DNA of 40,571 bases, taken from positions 1 to 40,571 of the forward strand of contig JAFDDG010000065.1 in assembly GCA_019310965.1 (NCBI GenBank). Reading direction: 5' to 3'. The stretch comes from Deltaproteobacteria bacterium (lineage in GTDB: Bacteria > Myxococcota_A > UBA9160 > SMWR01). The notes below the pieces were generated by a model. That model was not told the origin of the DNA. It was given only the letters and a program-made list of their open reading frames with translations, and did not search any database. The position numbers and the translations under genes are program-made. Positions 6,758-13,991 of the stretch are shown here, piece by piece; within the stretch, counting starts at the first letter, position 1, and every line of letters begins with the position of its first letter.

Positions 6758-7657
6758 ATGTTCGTCCTGTTGATCGCGGCGCTCGGCGGAGCTCACGCGG
6801 CATCCGCCCAGATCGTCGAGCTCAGCCAGTTCAACCCGTCGGGCGCGGCTGGACTCTGCGGCACCGGCTTCGATCAGACGAACGACGGCGTGTGGGTCTA
6901 CGACTGCTCCGCCGCTGACGTGCAGCGCTACGCGACGGACGGCACCTTCCTCTCCTCCGTCTCGCGGCCCGGCGAAGCGGCCAACGACGTCGACGTCGAG
7001 TTCTCCAAAGCCCGCTTCGTACTGGACGCAACGCTACTCGAGGCGGGCACCCTGCTCTTCGTGAACGGCGAGACCGGAGTTGCTGAAGTCTACGCTCTCG
7101 ACAAGAGCACGGGAGCGGTCCTCGAGACGCTCGTCACCGGCTTTGGCGCCAGCCACGTGGTGGGCGGCGGCTACCACCCGGACCGCGCCAGCCTCTTTCT
7201 CCTCCAGGACCGGGTGTCGGGCTCGTTGCCCAACCAGATCGGAGAGGTCGACCCGGTCACCGGGACTGTGCTGAACATGTTCTCGACGCTGCCCGACTTC
7301 GACGTGAACTTCGGCGACCTCGACGTCTGCCGGTCGAGCGGCAATCTCCTCGTCGTGAGCAGCATCGAGACGAGCATCGGCGAGTTCGCGCCGAGCGGCA
7401 CCTTCATTCAGCACCATGCGCTACCGGCAGGTGTGAGCTTGCTCAGCGGAATCGCCATCGACGACAGCACCGGCGAGGCCTGGGTCAGCGGCACGGGCGG
7501 CGTCGTCTGGCAGCTGGGTGGCCTGCCCTGCAGTGCTACCCCAGTGCCGGCCCTCACTGGCTGGGCGCTGGGGATGCTCGCGCTGCTCGTGCTGGTGTTG
7601 ACGATACTCTCGCTTCGATGTTTCGCAGAGCGAAAGGGCCTCGCTCCTCTCTCCTGA
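6758..7657 (+). CDS. Secreted beta-propeller-like protein with IPTL-CTERM-like tail
   Basis: From the ATG at 6758 (MFVLLIAALGGAHAASA) the protein has a short signal peptide, unusual in lacking Lys/Arg in its n-region; a GTG at 6743 would add five residues and the frame is closed just upstream. The middle repeats patterns of the type GVWVYDCSAADVQRY, LYDLD/YALDKSTG and EVDPVTGTVLN, like the blades of a secreted propeller. The C-terminus (VPALTGWALGMLALLVLVL, then Cys and Arg/Lys) resembles the IPTL-CTERM sorting signal: Pro motif, Trp, membrane helix, basic end. It is 299 residues long and probably surface-attached. No enzymatic function can be assigned. Confidence 0.68.
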   Translation: MFVLLIAALGGAHAASAQIVELSQFNPSGAAGLCGTGFDQTNDGVWVYDCSAADVQRYATDGTFLSSVSRPGEAANDVDVEFSKARFVLDATLLEAGTLLFVNGETGVAEVYALDKSTGAVLETLVTGFGASHVVGGGYHPDRASLFLLQDRVSGSLPNQIGEVDPVTGTVLNMFSTLPDFDVNFGDLDVCRSSGNLLVVSSIETSIGEFAPSGTFIQHHALPAGVSLLSGIAIDDSTGEAWVSGTGGVVWQLGGLPCSATPVPALTGWALGMLALLVLVLTILSLRCFAERKGLAPLS

Positions 7658-7681
7658 TCCAGGTTCGAGGAGCAGAAGCGA
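7641..7681. terminator. Possible bidirectional stem-loop between convergent genes
   Basis: TCGCT (7641-7645) pairs with AGCGA (7677-7681), and CTCCT (7651-7655) pairs with AGGAG (7668-7672), with an internal loop between. It overlaps the end of the 6758 gene and lies next to the end of the convergent gene at 7695. No T-run is present, so an intrinsic terminator is only possible. Confidence 0.3.
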
Positions 7682-7694
7682 TGGCCCGGCGCCC

Positions 7695-8201
7695 CTACTC
7701 GGACGCGGAGCCAGAAGTCGGCTCGCTTGCCCCAGCCCCTGCCGGCGAGCTCTCGATGGCGGCGGCCGGAGCGGCCCCGCTCGGGACGGGCAGCGCGACC
7801 AGCTGGTTCAGCTCGGCAAGCCCCGTCTGCAGTGAGGCGGTCGCTGCGCCGACGCTCTGCAGGACGCTCCGATAGTGGTCGTTCTCGGTCTGCAGGCCCG
7901 CCACGGTCGCCGTCAGCGTGCTCACCTCGCTGCGCAGCGCGCTCACCTCGCCGTTGAGCGAGCTGACGGTCTGCGACTGCACCAGCCCGAAGAGCCCGAA
8001 GCCCGCGGCGCCAATCAGCAGCACGGCGAGAAGGGCGGGAAACGGTCCGCCGCCACGGCTCGGCTCCGACGTGTCGGGTGCGGCGGGGTGCCCCACGCTC
8101 TCACGGCTCGGCTCGGGGGTGGAGGTCGCTGCGGGTGCGGTGCCTTCCGTCGTGTTCGTGGTTTCCTCGGGAGTGGCTTCGTCAACGATCGAAATGGCCA
8201 T
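7695..8201 (-). CDS. Single-pass membrane protein with coiled-coil domain, unknown
   Basis: I chose the ATG at 8201 because AGAGGA lies 8 nt before it; the ATG at 8207 would leave only 2 nt. The 168-residue product has an acidic Thr/Pro/Ser-rich N-terminal tail, one membrane segment around residues 52-72 (ALLAVLLIGAAGFGLFGLV), then a heptad-rich helix (SLNGEVSALRSEVSTLTATV) and an Ala/Pro/Ser-rich C-terminus. The topology is probably cytoplasmic tail, inner membrane and periplasmic coiled coil. No domain is recognised. It is divergent from the LuxR gene. Confidence 0.7.
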   Translation of the reverse strand: MAISIVDEATPEETTNTTEGTAPAATSTPEPSRESVGHPAAPDTSEPSRGGGPFPALLAVLLIGAAGFGLFGLVQSQTVSSLNGEVSALRSEVSTLTATVAGLQTENDHYRSVLQSVGAATASLQTGLAELNQLVALPVPSGAAPAAAIESSPAGAGASEPTSGSASE

Positions 8202-8287
8202 CGGCATATTCCTCTGGTGATGCGGTTCCGTTCGCCCAACGACGCAGTCGGCGCGCGCGGGGCAAGTGAATATGGCCGATTCTGTCT

Positions 8288-8319
8288 GCCAGGAAAACTG
8301 CCCGAGCGCGTTTTCTGGC
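8288..8319. promoter_or_regulatory. Inverted repeat upstream of the LuxR gene
   Basis: GCCAGGAAAAC (8288-8298) and GTTTTCTGGC (8310-8319) form a near-perfect inverted repeat (one missing base) with an 11-nt spacer, in the divergent region 8202-8391. It may be an operator for the LuxR-type protein or an RNA hairpin in its leader. Confidence 0.4.
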
Positions 8320-8391
8320 GAGAGACGAAGAAAGGGCAACCGAACGGGGGAGCGTCGACGGGGTCGGCGACTCTCGCGATACTTCCTCTTG

Positions 8392-9513
8392 ATGGCGAGT
8401 CGCGCCCCGGACTTCGATGCCTTGATCGAGGTGGTCTACGAGGCTCCTCTCGAGGAGGTGCCTTGGCGCAATGCACTGACCGTTCTCCGGCGCGAGCTCG
8501 ATTGTGCGGCGGTGACGCTGATCTTGCGTTCGCCGGCGGAGGGAGACAGCGGCCTGATCCTGACCGAAGGGGGCACCCCGGATTGGGAGTCCGCGTATTC
8601 GGAGCACTACTTCGCGCTCGACCCCTTCGTGGGTCTCACACCGGACTGCGTCATCACCCTCCAGGAAGTCATCCCCATGGAGGATTTCGTTGCCAGCGAT
8701 TTCTACGAGAGCTTCATGCGCCCGAGCGGTACGCATCACATCCTCGGCTTCGACACGCACGAGCCCGGCGGCTTCGAGGCGCGATTTCGCGCCTCGCGCT
8801 CACTCGAGGGCGAGGCCTTCGGGGCGTCGGAGAAGCGACTCTGCGAGCAGCTGCTCCCCCACCTCAAGCGCGCCCTGCAGATTCACTCTCGCATCGCGCT
8901 CGCGGAGTCCGAGCGCGATGTCTACGCGAAGGCCGTCGAGCAGTTTGCGGTTGGGGCGATCTTTCTCGATCGCAGCGGCAAGGTGCTGCAGATGAATCGC
9001 GTTGCGGAGCGTCTCGTGGGTGAGCGCGCCGGGCTCCGCGTCGTGGACGGTTCGCTCTGCGCTGCGGGGCAGGCGGCCTCCAGGGAGCTCGCGCGAATGA
9101 TCGCCGCGGCGATCGAGATCCGCCCCGCAGCCCGCCCGGGTGTTGCGCGCGCCCTGCGCATTCGACGCGACGGCGGCGGGAGGGACCTGGGCGTGGTCGT
9201 TCGCTCCGTCCCGCCGGCCGAGGCGTCCGACCGGCTGGATGCGCCCGCTGCCGTCGTCTTCATCGGCGGCCCGGAAGAAGACGTGCCCCTGGCTCGAGAG
9301 ACGATTCGCCAGCTCTTCGACCTCACGCCTGCCGAGGCCTCGCTCGCCGCGTTGCTCGCCGCCGGGCGCAGTCTCGACCGCGCCGCCGGCGAGCTCGGCA
9401 TCACCCGCAACACGGCCCGAGCGCACCTGCGCTCGGTCTTCTCGAAATCCGGCGTCACGAGGCAGGCCGAGCTCGTCCATCTCATCTCGAGAAGCGTGGC
9501 CCATCTCGGCTGA
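8392..9513 (+). CDS. LuxR-family HTH transcriptional regulator
   Basis: The 373-residue product (start MASRAPDFDALIEVVY) has an N-terminal alpha/beta sensor-like region to about residue 180, a linker with PAS-like features (FAVGAIFLDRSGKVLQMNRV) and a C-terminal LuxR HTH (FDLTPAEASLAALLAAGRSL, then ITRNTARAHLRSVFSKSG). It lacks a receiver domain with phosphorylatable Asp and the autoinducer-binding pattern of quorum regulators, so the ligand is unknown. The start lacks a good ribosome site; ATG 8272 or GTG 8266 upstream are alternatives but give a low-complexity Arg-rich extension. It probably regulates a neighbour: the 7695 membrane protein or the 9634 oxidoreductase. Confidence 0.85.
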   Translation: MASRAPDFDALIEVVYEAPLEEVPWRNALTVLRRELDCAAVTLILRSPAEGDSGLILTEGGTPDWESAYSEHYFALDPFVGLTPDCVITLQEVIPMEDFVASDFYESFMRPSGTHHILGFDTHEPGGFEARFRASRSLEGEAFGASEKRLCEQLLPHLKRALQIHSRIALAESERDVYAKAVEQFAVGAIFLDRSGKVLQMNRVAERLVGERAGLRVVDGSLCAAGQAASRELARMIAAAIEIRPAARPGVARALRIRRDGGGRDLGVVVRSVPPAEASDRLDAPAAVVFIGGPEEDVPLARETIRQLFDLTPAEASLAALLAAGRSLDRAAGELGITRNTARAHLRSVFSKSGVTRQAELVHLISRSVAHLG

Positions 9514-9633
9514 GCGCGGCCGGGGGCTTGGCTCGGTCCCCCGTCATAGTCCGAATGAACGATGTGGCGCCGGGGCGGGCATGAGATGCTACGGGCGATA
9601 TTTCGACGATCGAGTCACTCACAAGGAGCTCCC

Positions 9634-10758
9634 ATGAAGTTCTCCCTCATCTACGAAGCGCAGACGGTCGACGCGTCGCGGCAGGGTGATCGCAAGGTCT
9701 TCGACGAAATGGTCGAGCAGTGCGTGCTGGCCGAGGAAATGGGCTTCGACGTGATCTGGGCGGTCGAGCACACCGCTATGACCAACTACGCACACATGTC
9801 GGTTCCGGAAACCTTCCTCGCCTTCATCGCGGGAAAGACCGAGCGGATCCACCTCGGCCACGGCGTCGTGTGTCTGCCGCCTGCCATGAACCATCCGATC
9901 AAGGTGGCCGAACGCATCGCCGCGCTGGATCTGCTGTCGAAGGGTCGCGTGCACTTCGGTGTGGGAAAGGGCGGGAGCCAGCAGGAGGCGGGTGCCTATG
10001 GCTACGACCTGGACGAGCTCCAGCCCCAGATCGACGAGTCGATGTACCTGATCCCGCGCATGTTCGTCGAGGACGAGGTCGAGCACCACGGCAAGTACAT
10101 CGACATTCCGAAACGCCCGATTCATCCCAAGCCCTATCAAGACCCCCATCCCCCGATGTACCTGGCCTGCACGCGAACGGAGTCCCTTACGATGGCCGGC
10201 GGTCGCGGCCTGGGGGCGCTCGTGCTGGGCTTCGGTGGTCCCGATGAGGTGGCCAAGAAGAACGAGCTGTATCGGAAGAGCTGGAACGAACGCAAGCCGG
10301 AGGACCAGGTCGGATACAACCCGATACAACACCTCGCGGCGCTGTGTCCCACCATCGTGCTCGACGACGGGGAGGCCGCACGCAAGATCGGGATTCGCGG
10401 CCAGCGCTACTTCATGGAGTCATTGGCCTACTGGTACACGGGCGGCCCGCTGCCGGACCACACCAAGTGGGCGGACGACGATCTCATGGTGACCGAGACG
10501 ACCGGTGAGACGATCATTCGCTCCCGCTGGGCCTCGGAAGAGCTGGTCGTCGACTTCAGCGATCCCGCGCTGGCGTTGATGAATCCGAACCATGCGTACG
10601 GGACGGTTGCGGATGCGATCGGCTACGTGGAGCGGCTGCAGGCTGCGGGCGTCGACGAGGTGCTCTTCATCTGCCAGATGGGAACCGTCCCGCAGTGGGC
10701 CCAGCTCGAGACGATCCGAAACATCGGCGAGCAGCTGATTCCGCACTTCAATTCTTGA
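9634..10758 (+). CDS. Luciferase-like (LLM) flavin/F420-dependent oxidoreductase
   Basis: The 374-residue product starts at an ATG with AAGGAG five bases upstream. It has the bacterial-luciferase TIM-barrel signatures: EEMGFDVIWAVEHTAM, RIHLGHGVVCLPP, HPIKVAERIAALDLLSKGRV, FGVGKGGSQQEAGAYG. These enzymes use reduced FMN or F420 to oxidise or reduce small substrates, with the active site at the barrel top. The His in VEHT is the usual phosphate- or substrate-contacting residue. The 3' end overlaps the convergent HAD gene by 11 bp. Cofactor choice cannot be decided from sequence here. Confidence 0.88.
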   Translation: MKFSLIYEAQTVDASRQGDRKVFDEMVEQCVLAEEMGFDVIWAVEHTAMTNYAHMSVPETFLAFIAGKTERIHLGHGVVCLPPAMNHPIKVAERIAALDLLSKGRVHFGVGKGGSQQEAGAYGYDLDELQPQIDESMYLIPRMFVEDEVEHHGKYIDIPKRPIHPKPYQDPHPPMYLACTRTESLTMAGGRGLGALVLGFGGPDEVAKKNELYRKSWNERKPEDQVGYNPIQHLAALCPTIVLDDGEAARKIGIRGQRYFMESLAYWYTGGPLPDHTKWADDDLMVTETTGETIIRSRWASEELVVDFSDPALALMNPNHAYGTVADAIGYVERLQAAGVDEVLFICQMGTVPQWAQLETIRNIGEQLIPHFNS

Positions 10759-11449
10759 CGAGTTCTGCCAGCGCGGCGAGCGACTGGATCTCGTGGTCGG
10801 GCAGCACGTCGGTGTCGTTCCGAACGTTCTCTCGGTTGAGCCAGACCGAGACGGCCCCTACTGCGTTGGCGCCAGAAACATCCGATGCCAGTGAGTCGCC
10901 AACGTGCATGAGCTCGGCGGGTGCACAGCCGGCCTGTCGACAGGCCACGGAAAAGATCTCTGTCTCGGGCTTCTCGGCACCGGCATCCTGTGAAAAGACG
11001 ACGAAGCTGAAGCGTTCCGGCAGTCCGCAGTGCTCTGGATAGCCGTTGCCGTTGGACAGCAACCCCAGAGTGAATTCATCCCGCAGCGAATCCAACGCCG
11101 GTATCACGTCTGGATAGAGCTCGATGTCTTCGAAGCGGTTTTCGAGATATCTGGCATTCAGGTCTCGAGCCAGAGCGTCATCGGCACAGCCGATGGACTG
11201 AAGTGTGCGCTTGAAGGCCTGGAATCGGACTTCTTCCAGATTGACGGTCTTGCCCCTGAGCTCTGCCGCGACCGCGTTGCGAATCTCGATCATCTTGTCG
11301 ATGTTGAGACCCTCTGAGGCCTCACCGGGCACGCGGCTGCGCAGCTCACCGAGAACGATCGCGAGCGAATGCCGCATGACCTTCTGGAAGTCCCACAATG
11401 TCTCGTCGCCATCGAAGGAGATGGCTGTGATGGCTTTCTTTTCGGACAT
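10748..11449 (-). CDS. HAD-superfamily hydrolase (phosphatase-like)
   Basis: The 233-residue product has the four HAD motifs: nucleophile Asp13 and acid Asp15 in FDGDETLW, Ser in LLSNGNG, Lys in AEKPETEIF, and the acidic HVGDSLASDVSGA. The helical cap between motifs I and II places it in subclass I, like phosphoglycolate phosphatases or haloacid dehalogenases. It is cytoplasmic and Mg-dependent; the substrate is unknown. I chose the ATG at 11449 because the fold begins right after it; the upstream extension to 11521 is Arg/Ser-rich. Confidence 0.85.
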   Translation of the reverse strand: MSEKKAITAISFDGDETLWDFQKVMRHSLAIVLGELRSRVPGEASEGLNIDKMIEIRNAVAAELRGKTVNLEEVRFQAFKRTLQSIGCADDALARDLNARYLENRFEDIELYPDVIPALDSLRDEFTLGLLSNGNGYPEHCGLPERFSFVVFSQDAGAEKPETEIFSVACRQAGCAPAELMHVGDSLASDVSGANAVGAVSVWLNRENVRNDTDVLPDHEIQSLAALAELVKN

Positions 11450-11481
11450 TTTTCTGCGTCCAGAGGATCGCAGCTCAGTGG

Positions 11482-11502
11482 CCGGCGGCACTTTGCTGCC
11501 GG
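11482..11502. terminator. Terminator-like hairpin downstream of the GH92 gene
   Basis: CCGGCGGCA-CTT-TGCTGCCGG forms a 9-bp stem with one G-U pair and a 3-nt loop. It lies between the GH92 stop (11651) and the HAD start. No T-run follows on the minus strand, so it may instead be a Rho-dependent pause or a decay barrier. Confidence 0.35.
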
Positions 11503-11650
11503 GCCCTGAATGCGTCGTCATTTCGTGGGCACCAGCAGTAACGGGCTGCGTTCTGGCGCGAGGCCAGAGTGGGGCCCGTGTCCCGTGGCGAGGGACCCCG
11601 CGGTGGGCACGGAATGGCTCCGATCCACCGTCGAGCTGGGCGAGCGCGCG

Positions 11651-13879
11651 CTACTGAAAGCGGAGCGTGCCTCCCGCGGTGATCTCCCGGTGGGTGATCG
11701 CCGGGCTGCCGAGCAGAGCGCCGTCGAGAGAGGCCTGAGGGGAGAGCGCACCGCTCGCCCGCTCGATGACGAAGCGGCCGCCCGAATGATGCGTTGGGTC
11801 GAGGTGGAGAATAACGCGATCGAAGAGTGGAACGCCGAGGCGATACTCGTCCGTGCCGACGGCAACCGGCTGGAAGCCCAGCGCCGCAAAGACGAACCAC
11901 GCGCTCAGCGTGCCGGCATCGTCGTTGCCGGGGAGACCCGCGGGTCCCGTTCCGAAGTGGGCTTCTCGGGCGTCGCGAACCTCCTGCTGGGTCCGCGCCC
12001 ACTCGCCGTCGACGTAGGTGAAGAGGTAGGGATAGGTGATGTCGGGCTCGTTCCACAGCGCGAAGCGATCGGTGTCGAAGACCCACTGCAGCAGATCGAT
12101 GAACTCGGTCTCGCCGTGCAGCGCGATGAGGCCGGGGATGTCGTGTGGCACCATGAAGGCGTACTGCCAGGCCGTCCCCTCCACGTATCCCGGGCCGCCG
12201 AGGCGGTTGGGCCGCCAGCTTGCCCGCTCGGCGTCCGGATCGAAGGGATCGAAGAAGCTGCCGTCGGCGTTCTTCGGCCGCAGCGTGTGGGTCGAGACGT
12301 CGAAGAGGTTCCGGTAGGCGAGGGACGCGGCGTCGTAGCGCGCCGCGTCCGCCTCGTGCCCGAGCGCCGCGGCGAGGCGCGCCATGGCGTGGTCCGCGAG
12401 GCTGTACTCGAGCGTCGTCGAGGCGGGGCCCCACAGGTCTTGTCGGAGCTCCATCGGTATGAAGCCGAGGCTCCGATGCTCGGTGATGCCGGGCCGATGG
12501 CTCGGGCGCTCGGCCGCCCGCTTCAGGGTCTGATAGAGCCCCTCGGCGTCGAAGTCCGTGAGCCCCTTGGCGAAGGAGTCCGCCGCCACGATCGGGACCG
12601 GATCCCCCATCATCATCTGCACCTCGTCTCCGGAGATCTCCCACAGGGGCGGCGCGCCCGCGGAGTCCGCCATGTCAGCCAGGGTGCGGAGCATCGAGAG
12701 CTGCGTCTGCGGGTAGAGGAGGGTGAGCAGGGGGTGGAGGGTGCGATAGGTATCCCAGAGAGAGAACAAGGTGTAGCGGGCCTCGCCCGCCACCGAGCCC
12801 ACCTCGTTGCCGACGAAGCGGATGAACGAGCCGTCGACGTCACTTGCCAGGTTCGGGTGAAGCAACGAGTGGTAGAGCGCCGTGTAGAAGCGCTGGCGAT
12901 CGTCGGCCGCGCCGCCCTCGACCTCGACGCGGCTCAGCCGCCGCTGCCAGTCGAGCGCGGCCTCGTCGTGAAGCTCGGCGAAAGACTTGCCATCCGTCTC
13001 CGCCTCGAGATTCGCCCGCGCGCCCTCGATGCTCACCCACGAGAGACCCACCCGCACCTCGATGGAGTCGCCCGCCTCGGTCCGAAAGCGGAGAAAGGCC
13101 ATGGCGTCCCCCGTCGCCTCGCTCGCGTCCGAGACGCTGCCGCCCTCCAGCGTGCCGGACGCGATGGCGTTGCGGTCGACCCGGAGCACGAAGTGGAGGC
13201 GGCTCTCGTTGCCGGCGGCGCAGGAGTGGCCGAGGGTCACCGAGCCCTCGATCTCCCTCGGGCCGACGATCCTCACCGCCCCCCGATCCTCCACCCAGCT
13301 CAGCGTCTTGGCCGTGTCGACGACGATCGTCGCCTGCTCGCTCGCGGGGAAGAAGAAACGCAGCGCGCCGGCGCGCGGGGTCGCGGTCATCTCGGCCCAG
13401 ATGTCGAAGCGCGCGAGCCGCGTCGCGTAGTAGCCGGCGCGTGCCTGCTCCGAGTCGTAGCCGGAGCGGTAGGCTTCGGGGCTCGTCGGGGGGGCGCCGA
13501 GCGAGGCGGCGATCACCGGCGCGCCGTGATCGGGGCAGCCGTTGCCGCTGACATGCGTGAGCCCGAAGCCCTGGAGCTCCGGCTGGCCGTGGACGTAGCC
13601 GGCGTTTGCCTGCATGCCTCCCTCGAGGAAGCTCTCGAACGGCACGCGGGTCGTGTGCGGGCTCGGCGATGCCATGCCCCAGGGACGCGTGGCGCCGGGG
13701 AAGGTATGCCCCTCGTTTGCCGTGCCGATGAAGGGATCGACCTCCAGCGCGAGCGGGGCGCTTGCGGCGGGAGCAACGAGCGAGGGCACGATGGGATCGG
13801 GGGCCGCTGCGCCGCAGCCCAGGGTCCCCAAGGCCAGAAAGATCCCCATCCGTCGACACCGCCCGCTCTTGCTCAGCAT
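11651..13879 (-). CDS. GH92 family alpha-mannosidase, exported
   Basis: The 742-residue product starts at 13879 with GGGGGGAG just upstream. A hydrophobic leader ends in TLGC (Cys22), a poor lipobox, so it is exported and perhaps lipidated. GH92 landmarks are in order: DPFIGTANEGHTFPGATRPW near residue 48, HVSGNGCPD, LWDTYRTLHPLLTL, DEVQMMMGDP, EGTAWQYAFMVPHD and the catalytic-base region GLPGNDDAGTLSAWFV near the C-terminus. GH92 enzymes are Ca-dependent inverting exo-mannosidases that trim N-glycan-type mannosides, so the organism may scavenge eukaryotic or extracellular glycans. It stands alone, without a sugar transporter beside it. Length is normal for the family. Confidence 0.92.
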   Translation of the reverse strand: MLSKSGRCRRMGIFLALGTLGCGAAAPDPIVPSLVAPAASAPLALEVDPFIGTANEGHTFPGATRPWGMASPSPHTTRVPFESFLEGGMQANAGYVHGQPELQGFGLTHVSGNGCPDHGAPVIAASLGAPPTSPEAYRSGYDSEQARAGYYATRLARFDIWAEMTATPRAGALRFFFPASEQATIVVDTAKTLSWVEDRGAVRIVGPREIEGSVTLGHSCAAGNESRLHFVLRVDRNAIASGTLEGGSVSDASEATGDAMAFLRFRTEAGDSIEVRVGLSWVSIEGARANLEAETDGKSFAELHDEAALDWQRRLSRVEVEGGAADDRQRFYTALYHSLLHPNLASDVDGSFIRFVGNEVGSVAGEARYTLFSLWDTYRTLHPLLTLLYPQTQLSMLRTLADMADSAGAPPLWEISGDEVQMMMGDPVPIVAADSFAKGLTDFDAEGLYQTLKRAAERPSHRPGITEHRSLGFIPMELRQDLWGPASTTLEYSLADHAMARLAAALGHEADAARYDAASLAYRNLFDVSTHTLRPKNADGSFFDPFDPDAERASWRPNRLGGPGYVEGTAWQYAFMVPHDIPGLIALHGETEFIDLLQWVFDTDRFALWNEPDITYPYLFTYVDGEWARTQQEVRDAREAHFGTGPAGLPGNDDAGTLSAWFVFAALGFQPVAVGTDEYRLGVPLFDRVILHLDPTHHSGGRFVIERASGALSPQASLDGALLGSPAITHREITAGGTLRFQ

Positions 13880-13991
13880 CCACTCCCCCCTGGCTGCCGC
13901 GACGCGTCCCAGTGCTTGCGCGCGCCGCCCAACTCCGGGGCCGAGCATGAGCTGTCCGCCAGCTGATGGGTTCTGGCGAGGGACACGGACG

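Noticed and set aside
11510-13966. 818-codon plus-strand open frame
   Set aside because: Frame shadow of the GH92 gene, which has all family motifs on the minus strand.
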